DNA from: Rubritalea squalenifaciens DSM 18772
Lineage (GTDB): Bacteria; Verrucomicrobiota; Verrucomicrobiia; Verrucomicrobiales; Akkermansiaceae
Direction of reading: 5' to 3'
NCBI RefSeq assembly: GCF_900141815.1
Contig: NZ_FQYR01000006.1
Coordinates: 62,001-126,000 of the forward strand
Length of the DNA stretch: 64,000 nucleotides
In this document: one piece after another, positions 37,813-47,225 of the stretch
Position numbering within the stretch: the first letter of the stretch is position 1
How the letters are laid out: each line of letters begins with the position of its first letter
The notes under the pieces: generated by a model
The model's input: only the letters and a program-made list of their open reading frames with translations
Told to the model about the DNA's origin: nothing
Database searches by the model: none
Made by a program: the position numbers and the translations under genes

Positions 37813-38363
37813 TCTGCAAGGAACTCTGTTACAGACAGGATAGTGTGGGAATCATGGTTTGCCAATACTTTTGGTGGAGTGATAGCTCCATTCCAGATCG
37901 TCCATTCATCTGCCAGTGGTAGGTAGGTACTTGTCAGGTTTTGCATCACCCTAGGGAAACGACGCTCAATATCTTTCAGGGGAACATCGTGTCCTCCTAA
38001 TTTCTTGCGTTGGGCAACACGCTGCTTGGATAGCTGGATAGATGGGATCCAGACGAAATGGAGTCTTGTCCTATATCCGGCTTTCTTGGCGCGCGCGATC
38101 AGTTGGGCATGGGTTTTGCCGCTGAGAGTGGACTCGATGGCTAGGCTATTGCCTTGTTTGATCTCTGATTTGACCTCTTGAATGAAAGTTCGGCCTGCTT
38201 TGATGGCGACGGCATCCACATCAAAGGGGGAGAGGCCCCGTGCGATTTCATCGGTATTGAGGAAGCGCAGTCCCTTCATTTCGTGAGTTAGGTACTCACG
38301 GGCGAAGGTGGTTTTGCCCGCCCCATTCGGGCCGCCGATAATGATGAGGAGTGGGGCGGGCAT
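37809..38363 (-). CDS. Zeta-toxin-like P-loop kinase
   Basis: 184 residues. Walker A is GGPNGAGKTTFAREYL (9-18 for the loop), followed by FLNTDEIARGLSP, matching the zeta/chloramphenicol-phosphotransferase-like group that begins II(G/A)GPNGAGKTT. Further features are ESTLSGKTHAQLIARAKKAGY and a basic RVAQRKKLGGHDVPLKDIERRFPRVMQNL lid with arginines that would contact phosphates. Zeta toxins phosphorylate UDP-GlcNAc; the housekeeping relatives have unknown substrates. It is followed by the overlapping 60-aa ORF. Whether this pair is a true toxin-antitoxin module is not shown. Confidence 0.8.
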   Translation of the reverse strand: MPAPLLIIIGGPNGAGKTTFAREYLTHEMKGLRFLNTDEIARGLSPFDVDAVAIKAGRTFIQEVKSEIKQGNSLAIESTLSGKTHAQLIARAKKAGYRTRLHFVWIPSIQLSKQRVAQRKKLGGHDVPLKDIERRFPRVMQNLTSTYLPLADEWTIWNGAITPPKVLANHDSHTILSVTEFLAE

Positions 38364-38384
38364 GAAGTATTGGTGATTTGGTTG

Positions 38385-40475
<2,091 letters not shown>

Positions 40476-40542
40476 TTAAAAGTTATTGGTTAATTGTTAA
40501 TAGGGACGGGTCGTTTTGAGAGTGACGATTGGGTGAGGGGGG

Positions 40543-40749
40543 CTATCTGGTTAATTTTTCGAATACGATGAGTCCGCCGACGAAGGAGATGGCGGCAGCA
40601 ATGAGGCAGAGACCAGCACCGGTGGGGGACGACTCAAATCCGGCATCAAAGCAATAGAAGGCTCCGCCGATGGCGGTGACGCCGGTGACGAGAACTCCTA
40701 CGCCGAGTATGGCGATGATCAAAAATCCATTGCTGTTGTCTTTACTCAT
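40543..40749 (-). CDS. Small two-TM membrane protein between the TPP riboswitch and thiC
   Basis: 68 residues: MSKDNSNG, then a hydrophobic segment (FLIIAILGVGVLVTGVTAIGG), a short loop with Cys-Phe-Asp and SSPTGAG, and a second hydrophobic segment (LCLIAAAISFVGGLIVF) ending EKLTR. I do not recognise a family. It lies downstream of the riboswitch terminator and 73 bp upstream of thiC on the same strand, so it should be read from the same TPP-controlled transcript unless it has its own promoter. A role in thiamine or precursor transport is tempting, but 68 residues is too small for known carriers. Confidence 0.65.
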   Translation of the reverse strand: MSKDNSNGFLIIAILGVGVLVTGVTAIGGAFYCFDAGFESSPTGAGLCLIAAAISFVGGLIVFEKLTR

Positions 40750-40821
40750 TCGGATTGAATTCTATTTTCGGTGCGCTTTCGGGAAGCGCTCACTCTATTT
40801 CTTCCTCCGCTTGAGAGAAAG

Positions 40822-40853
40822 AAAAAACCCGTCGGCAGCGGGTGCGGACGGGT
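40822..40853 (-). terminator. Riboswitch-linked attenuator
   Basis: On the minus strand ACCCGTC pairs with GACGGGT, followed by T6. It lies about 30 bases downstream of the TPP aptamer and upstream of the 68-aa ORF and thiC: the layout of a transcription-terminating riboswitch. Confidence 0.8.
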
Positions 40854-40882
40854 GGACGGATTTCTTTTGTTTGGTGAAATGC

Positions 40883-40979
40883 GACTCCCTTCGGCGGTGC
40901 TAACCGTATCAGGTTCGAAGGGTCACGTGCGGTGGTGCGCGTTCTCAGCCTCGTCGGCTCCCCTGTCTGAGAGGGAGTC
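40883..40979 (-). promoter_or_regulatory. TPP (THI-box) riboswitch aptamer
   Basis: Read on the minus strand: P1 GACTCCCT (plus 40972-40979) closes with AGGGAGTC (40883-40890). GGGGAGCC, then GGCTGAGA (40943-40950), are the pyrimidine-sensor half; ACCCTTCGAACCTGAT (40908-40923) and GGTTAGCACCGCCGAAGGGA are the pyrophosphate-sensor half. These are the conserved THI-box elements in the right order and spacing. TPP binding should favour the downstream terminator and shut off thiC. Confidence 0.95.
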
Positions 40980-40984
40980 TCGGG

Positions 40985-41221
40985 TTTTTTGAGGTGGGTG
41001 TCAAGTAGTGCTCACGCTGGGTTGAGATGTGAAGTGCTTTGACGGGATATGTAGCGTGATGTGTGAGAGTATTTCTTACGCACAGCAACATGAATTAGTT
41101 GCGGGAGCAGCTATGTGTCGTGATGTGTGTAATGTGGGAAGTGGTCGGCTGGTTATGCCAGACGATTGAGGATGAGTCAGGAGGAATCCTGCTCTAGGAA
41201 AGATTTGTTTGAATGCGGAGT
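40985..41221. other. Intergenic region without recognised gene
   Basis: No ORF above about 20 codons with support. It should contain the promoter for the riboswitch transcript (minus). A plus-strand terminator follows at 41222, so a small plus-strand RNA is possible but unproven. Confidence 0.4.
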
Positions 41222-41266
41222 GCAGGGCGGTCTGTTGGGTATGGGCCGCCCTGCCTATTTTTTATT
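41222..41266 (+). terminator. Rho-independent terminator facing plus strand, no upstream ORF
   Basis: GCAGGGCGG (41222-41230) pairs perfectly with CCGCCCTGC (41246-41254), then CTATTTTTTATTT. The T-tract suits plus-strand transcription, though the gene ending here (41262) is on the minus strand. Confidence 0.7.
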
Positions 41267-41642
41267 TCTGCAGCCAGAGATAGGCTTTGCTCTCACCGGC
41301 TGGTGTGACTGAGCGGATGCGCCAGCCCTGCTTGAGTAGCTCCTGCAGTTCTACGGGTTCCTTGCTGGTGAGGGAGATGGCGGTGGTGCCTTGGAGAAAG
41401 AGTAGCGTCTCCTCCACAGGGGGCTTGAGTGCGACGATGCTTTGTTTCAGTTCGCCGACTCGTTGGTTGAGGGTGCGCACCCGTGGGTGATTCTGATCCA
41501 GGCCATTGGCGAGAAGCTGGTTCACCTCGAGCTCAAGAGCGACGAGCTGTGCCTTGAGTTCCGCCCGAACCATGTTGTTTGGCCGCTCGTCAGCTATGGC
41601 AGGTAGGGTCAGTGAGAGTAGGATGACTAAGAAAGTACGCAT
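41262..41642 (-). CDS. Small secreted hypothetical protein
   Basis: 126 residues with a signal peptide (MRTFLVILLSLTLPAIA, then DERP). The middle (about 25-75) is helical and reads like a coiled coil (AELKAQLVALELEVNQLL, VRTLNQRVGELKQSIVAL). The C-terminal third is compact: LFLQGTTAISLTSKEPVELQELLKQGWRIRSV..AYLWLQK, reminiscent of DUF4177-like 'GWRVVSVT' domains, a loose likeness only. It has no obvious operon partner. Function unknown; periplasmic location inferred. Confidence 0.65.
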   Translation of the reverse strand: MRTFLVILLSLTLPAIADERPNNMVRAELKAQLVALELEVNQLLANGLDQNHPRVRTLNQRVGELKQSIVALKPPVEETLLFLQGTTAISLTSKEPVELQELLKQGWRIRSVTPAGESKAYLWLQK

Positions 41643-41717
41643 AAAGAATGAGACAATGACAGCGGCGGGGTGTTCGAATTATTGAGGGTGATCGTGTAGT
41701 CGTCCCCCTTCCAGTTC

Positions 41718-41834
41718 TTAGAGCCTGGTCTTCTTGTCTTTTCTGCCGGAAATCACGACGACGACTCCGATCAAAGAGCAGACAAACATGGCTACTACCA
41801 GAAGTGTCCCTAAAATGGCTGGATGTAATGACAT
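41718..41834 (-). CDS. 38-aa single-pass membrane microprotein
   Basis: Short ORF found by eye: it begins MSLHPAILGTLLVVAMF and continues with a hydrophobic stretch (CSLIGVVVVISG) into a basic tail (GRKDKKTRL) and TAA. About 24 hydrophobic residues followed by positive charges predict one membrane helix with an inside C-terminus. It begins 12 bp downstream of the stop of 41847-42359 and could be co-transcribed with it. It resembles no family I can name. The coding call rests on composition and position. Confidence 0.5.
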   Translation of the reverse strand: MSLHPAILGTLLVVAMFVCSLIGVVVVISGRKDKKTRL

Positions 41835-41846
41835 GGCTTAAGGGGG

Positions 41847-42359
41847 TTAAAGTGGATCGATAGGAAGATAGGCGACCTTTTGTTGGTGGAGTTGCTCAAG
41901 GTATTGGATGACCACACTCGCCTTAATTTTTCTATGGATGGAGATGAGGGCGTGCTTGGGTTTGCCCTGCGTAAAGGAAATCTTCTTCTCTGGCTCTTCA
42001 CGTAGTTTGAGGTGGACGGCGTCTTTGATGGGGCCGTCCTCCTTGTTCTTGATCTGATGGAGAAGGTTGATGCCAGTCCGGCTATCTAGCGTAGTGATCG
42101 GGATCTGTTTGCCACTGGGAGAAAGAACGGAAATGTTTGTCGGGGCGATATGTAGGAGCTTGTCACTCTGGACGAGTTTGATCACCTCGTCCCAGGTATC
42201 GGCCTCTTTGAGTTGGATGAGAACCTGGGCATCGCGGCCTAGCTTGGCTTGGGCGTCTTTATGATAGATTGCGCCATGATAGACGATGGCATCCTGGGCG
42301 CTCAGGTGACTGGCCAGCGCTAAGGGGGCGAAGAGGCTAAATATGCGGAGTCCAGGCAT
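41847..42359 (-). CDS. Secreted hypothetical protein
   Basis: 170 residues with a probable signal peptide (MPGLRIFSLFAPLALASHLSA, then QDAI). It is mixed alpha/beta, with KEADTWDEVIKLVQSDKLLHIAPTNISVLSPSGKQIPI and a C-terminal HALISIHRKIKASVVIQYLEQLHQQKVAYLPID. No family, catalytic motif or cysteines recognised. It lies in a run of small minus-strand envelope-type genes (41262-43387), possibly one transcription unit with the 38-aa ORF. Confidence 0.65.
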   Translation of the reverse strand: MPGLRIFSLFAPLALASHLSAQDAIVYHGAIYHKDAQAKLGRDAQVLIQLKEADTWDEVIKLVQSDKLLHIAPTNISVLSPSGKQIPITTLDSRTGINLLHQIKNKEDGPIKDAVHLKLREEPEKKISFTQGKPKHALISIHRKIKASVVIQYLEQLHQQKVAYLPIDPL

Positions 42360-42430
42360 ACTTGGTGCGGATGGCCGGAGGTTTGTGTTATCAGAAGTCG
42401 GAGGCGGGTGTTATTGTGAGTGTGCGAGGA

Positions 42431-43003
42431 TTATTCGAGTGTTAGTAGGATGAACTTGGCTTCAGGAAGGGTTTTGGAGAATTCTTTAAAGGATTCTATG
42501 CCGCGGCATATAAAGTATTTGTCGATTTGCTGGGCGTCATAAAATGTGTTCTCAGGGAGAATCATAAAGGCATCGAGCACTTCCTTTTTTTCTCGGAGTC
42601 TGCCGTAGCGGCTGCGATTGGCGTAGCTGGCTCGGAATCCGGTTTTGAGTTCTTCGCTATATATGGGGGTGCTTGAACTGGGGGATCTGTAACGCACTGA
42701 CCATGTATTCTTGTTTCCCCAATTGGGGTGAAATCTGAGACTGATGGCTTTTTCGTTGTCGTCTTTTTCTGCTAAACTAAAGGATGAAAGTTCAGAGGTA
42801 TTGCCTTGTTTTATGGATACAACTTTCACTGTCGAGTAGGGCTCGATATCCTTTAGTAAGACGAGTTTGGCTCCAGTGATTGTTTTGGTTTCGGCTTCAG
42901 CAAATGAAGATACTTCATCGTAGACGGTGACGGTGGGGAGTTTGTCTTCTTTGCAGGAGAGTAGAAGTAGGTAGAAGGGGAGGAGTGGTAGGATTTTTTT
43001 CAT
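42431..43003 (-). CDS. Putative lipoprotein
   Basis: 190 residues. The N-terminus MKKILPLLPFYLLLLSCKED has a lipobox-like LLSC, so the Cys should be lipidated after Lgt and signal peptidase II (lgt is at 50025). The rest is beta-rich with Ser/Lys (VTVYDEVSSFAEAETKTITGAKLVLLKDIEPYSTVKV) and a C-terminal helical part (DAQQIDKYFICRGIESFKEFSKTLPEAKF). No family recognised. It starts 15 bp after the membrane-protein gene at 43019, suggesting co-transcription. Confidence 0.65.
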   Translation of the reverse strand: MKKILPLLPFYLLLLSCKEDKLPTVTVYDEVSSFAEAETKTITGAKLVLLKDIEPYSTVKVVSIKQGNTSELSSFSLAEKDDNEKAISLRFHPNWGNKNTWSVRYRSPSSSTPIYSEELKTGFRASYANRSRYGRLREKKEVLDAFMILPENTFYDAQQIDKYFICRGIESFKEFSKTLPEAKFILLTLE

Positions 43004-43018
43004 AGAATCGCATTTATG

Positions 43019-43387
43019 TTAGATGGGGTATTGGACGTGAGCAATGGCTATACCTCCAGCGAAGGCGAGAGCCATGCCGAGCAGCGTGCCGAGCACAAAT
43101 AAGATTTTGCGACCGCGTATGTGGTAGAAATGTTCCCATTTGGTTTCCAGGACCCAGAACTCTGCTACATAGGCGAAGGTGTAGCAGATGTTGGCAGCGA
43201 TGGCGTATACGAAGAAGAGCCAGAGGACCATGGGCCAGCCGAAGGTGGATTGTGTTCCGTAGTAGGACTTTAAGTCGATTGTCACCTTGTAGGCTAATAG
43301 TGATGGAGGAACGAGGAGAGTGTTCCAGAGGATGCGCCTGCGTTCCCAGTATCTGATGGTTTTGGTTTTTTGGGTGGCGGCTTGCAT
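43019..43387 (-). CDS. Three-TM membrane protein of unknown function
   Basis: 122 residues from the ATG at 43387 (a GTG six codons upstream is an alternative). There is a basic N-terminus (MQAATQKTKTIRYWERRR), a TM at about 22-37, WPMVLWLFFVYAIAANICYTFAYV as TM2, and KILFVLGTLLGMALAFAGGIAIA as TM3. Aromatic residues and an EFWVLETKWEHFY loop lie between. Family not recognised. It is upstream of, and probably co-transcribed with, the lipoprotein gene at 42431. The REP/RAYT block begins just upstream. Confidence 0.6.
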   Translation of the reverse strand: MQAATQKTKTIRYWERRRILWNTLLVPPSLLAYKVTIDLKSYYGTQSTFGWPMVLWLFFVYAIAANICYTFAYVAEFWVLETKWEHFYHIRGRKILFVLGTLLGMALAFAGGIAIAHVQYPI

Positions 43388-43460
43388 GGTGTTAAACGAC
43401 AGCACATGCTAGATCCAGGCGTTGTGACGGGTCTAGCAAAAAGGGTGTGGAGTCAGAAGA

Positions 43461-43475
43461 CACCCCGGAGGGGTG
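43461..43475. repeat. REP palindrome (left flank of RAYT)
   Basis: CACCCCGGAGGGGTG, the inverse of the CACCCCTCCGGGGTG unit to the right of the transposase. It is followed by GATAGAAGGTAGCGCGGGGTTAAGCG, the reverse complement of the right-flank linker. Confidence 0.9.
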
Positions 43476-43545
43476 ATAGAAGGTAGCGCGGGGTTAAGCG
43501 CAGCGCAGCGAGCGTACCCCGGAAATAGATCCCCCCTTTCCTCAC

Positions 43546-43560
43546 CACCCCGGAGGGGTG
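43546..43560. repeat. REP palindrome (left flank of RAYT)
   Basis: Second CACCCCGGAGGGGTG, about 60 bp before the transposase ATG. Confidence 0.9.
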
Positions 43561-43621
43561 GCAGAAGGGTGTTCTGAGAATTATGCTGGAATCACGCAAC
43601 GGGAGAGTCTAACAGTGTATT

Positions 43622-44068
43622 ATGTCCTCTACTCATTCGTCTCTGCATGTTCACCTGGTTTTTGGGACAAAAGAGAGGGTGCCGTGGATCACGCAAGATT
43701 TGATTGTAGACTTCCATGCCTACATTGGTGGTTGTGCCAAGGGGGGCGGATCGCTTCCTCTTGCTGTGGGAGGGGTGGCGGATCACGTACATATTTTGCT
43801 GGGGATGGGTACGAGCCAGAGTGTGGCTAATATCGTAAGAGATCTGAAGAGGGAGAGTTCAAAGTGGATGAAATCACGGCGATCTATGGAGCCCTTTGCC
43901 TGGCAGGAAGGTTATGGAGCATTTTCGGTGGGTCCGATAGCTTTGGAGGAGGTAAAGCAGTATATTTGTCGGCAGGAGGAGCATCACCGGGAGCGGAGTT
44001 TTATGGAGGAGTATCGGATGATGTTGGAGAAAGCGGGAGTGAAGTATGATCCGAAGTATTTGGAGTAA
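43622..44068 (+). CDS. REP-associated Y1 transposase (RAYT, IS200/TnpA-like)
   Basis: 148 residues, a complete small HUH nuclease. SSLHVHLVFGTKERVPWI opens the fold; the HUH pair is in VADHVHILL (H55, H57); helix D has VKQYICRQEEHHRERSFMEEY with the likely catalytic tyrosine Y114; the tail GVKYDPKYLE is typical of this branch. RAYTs nick single-stranded REP hairpins and are thought to spread them. The gene is embedded in REP palindromes on both sides, which supports the call. No tnpB and no second transposase are present. It looks intact. Confidence 0.9.
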   Translation: MSSTHSSLHVHLVFGTKERVPWITQDLIVDFHAYIGGCAKGGGSLPLAVGGVADHVHILLGMGTSQSVANIVRDLKRESSKWMKSRRSMEPFAWQEGYGAFSVGPIALEEVKQYICRQEEHHRERSFMEEYRMMLEKAGVKYDPKYLE

Positions 44069-44080
44069 AAACGCTTCTGC

Positions 44081-44677
44081 CACCCCTCCGGGGTGGTTTT
44101 CATATAGAAGAACCTATCCCGGGGTACGCTTGCTTCGCAGCGCTTAACCCCGCGCTACCTTCTATCACCCCTCCGGGGTAGTCTGTCGTGCGGCCGATCA
44201 CTCAGGGTGGCTCTCCTCTTGGTTGCTTAACCCCGCGCTACCTTCTATCACCCCTCCGGGGTAGTCTGTCGTGCGGCCGATCACTCAGGGTGGCTCTCCT
44301 CTTGGTTGCTTAACCCCGCGCTACCTTCTATCACCCCTCCGGGGTGGTCTGTCGTGCGGCCGATCACTCAGGGTGGCGCTCCCCTTGGATGCTTAACCCC
44401 GCGCTATCCATCACCCCTTCGGGGTGGTTTTTATAAAAAAGGACCTATCCTGGGGTACGCACGCTTCGCAGCGCTTAACCCCGCGCTACCTTCTATCACC
44501 CCTCCGGGGTGGTCTGTCGTGCGGCCGATTACTCAGGGTGGCTCTCCTCTTGGTTGCTTAACCCCGCGCTATCCATCACCCTCTGGGGGGGTGTGTTGGG
44601 AGTAACCGTTTACCCAGGGTAGCATTTGCTTAGGATGAAGCAGACTTTGCGCTGCTTTCTATCACCCCTCCGGGGTG
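44081..44677. repeat. REP array: eight palindromes, three in 83-bp tandem
   Basis: Palindromes of the CACCCCTCCGGGGTG type start at 44081, 44166, 44249, 44332, 44412 (TTC variant), 44497, 44577 (degenerate) and 44663. Starts 44166, 44249 and 44332 are exactly 83 bp apart, and the linkers (GTCTGTCGTGCGGCCGATCAC, TCAGGGTGGCTCTCCTCTTGG, GCTTAACCCCGCGCTACCTTC) are nearly identical; later units are 80-85 bp apart. One linker type also carries GGGGTACGC..GCTTCGCAGCGCTTAACCCC, a second hairpin. The ORF crossing this array is a repeat artefact. Confidence 0.95.
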
Positions 44678-44758
44678 AGTAGGGTGATTTCATGTTTCGT
44701 GAGTTTGGGTTTTCCCTGTTTCTATTCGTGCCAGTTAGTTCATAGATGGCGTGATGAA

Positions 44759-44789
44759 ACAAAAAAGCGCATGCGGGGGCATGCGCTTC
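44759..44789 (-). terminator. Rho-independent terminator
   Basis: On the minus strand AAGCGCATGC pairs with GCATGCGCTT, followed by TTTT. It ends the DAHP synthase gene. Confidence 0.85.
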
Positions 44790-44818
44790 CAGGGTTGGTG
44801 ATTGTTTGTGCTAACAGC

Positions 44819-45859
44819 CTAGAGCTTGTCGGCGGTTTCGCGGACGAGGGTCTCGGTGGTGGCCCAGTCGATGCACTTGTCGGTGATGGACTGGCCGTAG
44901 GTGAGATCCTCGAGTGGTTGCGGGAATGACTGGTTGCCGGCGACGAGGTGGGACTCGAGCATGGCGCCGATGATCTTGGTGTTGCCGGCGGCACGCTGGC
45001 GGACGATTTCCTGATAGACGGCAGGCATCTTCTTGTCGTCCTTGCTGCAGTTGGCGTGGGAAGCGTCAATCATGATCGCATCGGAAGCGCCATTGCCAGT
45101 GAGGTATTCGATGGCTGTGGCTACGTCATCAGCACCGTAGTTCGGCCCCTTGTCTCCACCGCGGAGAATGATGTGGCAATCCGGGTTGCCGGAGGTGGTG
45201 ACGGCGGAGGCGACACCTTGCTCGGAGACGCCGAGGAAAGTCTGTGGCTTGCCAGCTGCCTTGATGGCATTGACGGCGGCGATGAGGTCACCGGTAGTGG
45301 TGTTCTTGAAGCCGAGTGGCATGGAGAGACCGGATGCCATCTGGCGGTGGGTCTGGGACTCGGTGGTGCGGGCGCCGATGGCTGACCAGGAAATGAGGTC
45401 CGCGATGTACTGCGGGGTGATCGGGTCGAGCAGCTCGGTGGCTGTCGGCAGGCCGCAGTCGATGACTTGGCGCAGGAAGGTGCGCGCCTGGCGAAGACCT
45501 TCCGGGATGTTATCTGAGCCGTCGAGCTTAGGATCCATGATGAGACCTTTCCAGCCAACGGTGGTACGCGGCTTCTCGAAGTACACGCGCATGACGATGT
45601 AGACTTTGTCCTTCACCTCCTCGGCGAGCTTCGCGAGCTTCTGGGCGTATTCGATTCCAGCCTTGGTATCGTGGATGGAGCAAGGGCCGACGATGAGAAG
45701 GAAGCGTGGGTCGGTGCCGTTGAGGATGTTACGGATGATTTCGCGGGACTGTGCCATGAACTCAGCCTGCTCAGGGCTGCGGGCTATCTCATTGAGGAGT
45801 AGCGCCGGGGCCGGAAGCGGGATGTTCTGGGTTACGTGGAGGTCGGTGACTTGGGCCAT
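44819..45859 (-). CDS. aroG: 3-deoxy-7-phosphoheptulonate synthase, class I (AroF/G/H type)
   Basis: 346 residues. It condenses phosphoenolpyruvate and erythrose-4-phosphate, the first step of aromatic amino-acid synthesis. Class I-alpha landmarks in order: LLIVGPCSIHD, YFEKPRTTVGWKGLIMDP, ATELLDPITPQYIADLISWSAIGARTTESQTHRQMASGL, GFKNTTTGD, HIILRGGDKGPNY, DASHANCSKD and ISDK-like QSITDKCIDW. There is no signal peptide; it is cytoplasmic. The isozyme letter is a convention: which feedback amino acid applies cannot be read here. It is a single gene with its own terminator. Confidence 0.93.
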   Translation of the reverse strand: MAQVTDLHVTQNIPLPAPALLLNEIARSPEQAEFMAQSREIIRNILNGTDPRFLLIVGPCSIHDTKAGIEYAQKLAKLAEEVKDKVYIVMRVYFEKPRTTVGWKGLIMDPKLDGSDNIPEGLRQARTFLRQVIDCGLPTATELLDPITPQYIADLISWSAIGARTTESQTHRQMASGLSMPLGFKNTTTGDLIAAVNAIKAAGKPQTFLGVSEQGVASAVTTSGNPDCHIILRGGDKGPNYGADDVATAIEYLTGNGASDAIMIDASHANCSKDDKKMPAVYQEIVRQRAAGNTKIIGAMLESHLVAGNQSFPQPLEDLTYGQSITDKCIDWATTETLVRETADKL

Positions 45860-45973
45860 GACTGAACAAAGAAGTGGAGTGTGATAGAGATATAAAAAAC
45901 TATTTGCAGTGCTCGGGGAGCACTTGCTGGTTCTTGGTTTACATAACTGGCTGCGGGTGGGTAGTCTTTTTTC

Positions 45974-47053
45974 GTGAAAGATAAGGCAGTATCACTTTTG
46001 AAGGACCTGACTGAAGCCCACAGTGTACCGGGCTATGAGGATGAAGTCAGGGCGATTTTCGTCAATGAACTCGAGGATGTGCGCGGGGAACTGAGTACGG
46101 ATAAAATGGGCGGAGTGTATTTCGAGAGCGGTAGCGGCCCGCGCGTATTGCTGGCGGGTCACATGGATGAGATTGGCTTCCGCGTGCAGAATATTACTCC
46201 GGATGGCTTTATTAAATTTGTTCCCGTCGGTGGCTGGTGGTCCCACACCCTGCTGAGCCAGCGTGTGGAGGTACTGAATCGCGACGGGGAGAAGATCCTC
46301 GGGGTGATCTCCAGCAAGCCACCGCATTTCCTGCCAGAGTCCGAGCGCACCAAGGTGCTGGACGTGAGTGCGTTGTTCATCGATATCGGAGCAGAGAGCC
46401 GTGCCGAGGTGGAGGATGAATTCAAGATCAAGCTGGGCGATCCGATCGCTCCCGTGAGCGAGTTTACCGAGATGAAGAAGCATGGCCACTACCTGGCCAA
46501 GGCCTTTGACAACCGCGTGGGCATGGCCTGTGCGATCCAGGCGGCGCAGGAAATCGTGGCGGAGGGTCACCCGAATACGCTCATCGCTGCCGGTACGGTA
46601 CAGGAGGAAGTAGGTCTGCGTGGAGCCAAAGCCGCTGCTCATAAAGTGAAGCCGGATGTGGCCATCGTGCTGGAAGGCCCGCCTGCGGATGATACGCCGG
46701 GCTTCCCGAAGAGTGAGTGCCAGGGGGCGCTTGGTGGTGGGGTGCAGATCCGTCTGCAAGACCCGAGTGCGATCATGAATCCACGTCTGGTGGACTTCGT
46801 CTGTAAAGTGGCAGAGGAAAACGGCATCCAGTATCAGGTCACGGTCAGAAGCAGCGGTGGAACCGATGCGGGATCCTTCAATATCGCCAACGAAGGGATT
46901 CCGAGCATCGTTTTAGGAACCCCGGCCCGCTACATCCATTCCCATAATGCGATGATCAATTTGCACGATTACCTGGAGATGGTGAAGCTTTCCAAGGCTG
47001 TGGTGAAAGCGCTTGATGAGAAGGCAGTGAGTGCTCTCACGGAATATTTGTAG
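45974..47053 (+). CDS. M42 family metallo-aminopeptidase
   Basis: 359 residues from a GTG at 45974. Dinuclear-metal aminopeptidase of the tetrahedral TET/PepA/YsdC type. Features: AHSVPGYEDEVR at the start, LLAGHMDEIGF (metal His and Asp), KAFDNRVGMA (bridging Asp), GTVQEEVGLRGA (catalytic Glu pair), VLEGPPADDTPG and ARYIHSHNAMI (last metal His). It probably degrades peptides released by cytosolic proteases; older names such as cellulase or endoglucanase for this family are misannotations. It is divergent from the DAHP synthase gene with 114 bp between, and is followed by a strong terminator. Confidence 0.93.
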   Translation: MKDKAVSLLKDLTEAHSVPGYEDEVRAIFVNELEDVRGELSTDKMGGVYFESGSGPRVLLAGHMDEIGFRVQNITPDGFIKFVPVGGWWSHTLLSQRVEVLNRDGEKILGVISSKPPHFLPESERTKVLDVSALFIDIGAESRAEVEDEFKIKLGDPIAPVSEFTEMKKHGHYLAKAFDNRVGMACAIQAAQEIVAEGHPNTLIAAGTVQEEVGLRGAKAAAHKVKPDVAIVLEGPPADDTPGFPKSECQGALGGGVQIRLQDPSAIMNPRLVDFVCKVAEENGIQYQVTVRSSGGTDAGSFNIANEGIPSIVLGTPARYIHSHNAMINLHDYLEMVKLSKAVVKALDEKAVSALTEYL

Positions 47054-47167
47054 CCGCCCTGGCGGGCGGAGTGGAAAGTTCCCAGTGTTCAGTTCGCAAG
47101 CGTGTGGGCTGAGATTGGGGGCTGTTTTCTCACTCAAGTATGCAGATAGTTTCAGAGACGGATCTAT

Positions 47168-47199
47168 AAAAAAGGCGGGCCAGTGCGGCCCGCCTTTTT
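47168..47199. terminator. Bidirectional rho-independent terminator
   Basis: Perfect stem GGCGGGCC (47174-47181) with GGCCCGCC (47187-47194), A-tract before and T5 after. It lies between convergent genes. Confidence 0.9.
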
Positions 47200-47225
47200 G
47201 GTGCATTATTGTGCTGGGTGATCTG

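Noticed and set aside
44306-44605. 99-codon open frame with internally repeated LNPALPSITPPGW
   Set aside because: It lies wholly inside the REP array; the repeated peptide is just the translated 83-bp unit.
44081-44677. Possible CRISPR array, because of regularly spaced palindromes
   Set aside because: Spacers are nearly identical to each other, unit length is about 83 bp, and there are no cas genes; the adjacent RAYT explains the repeats.
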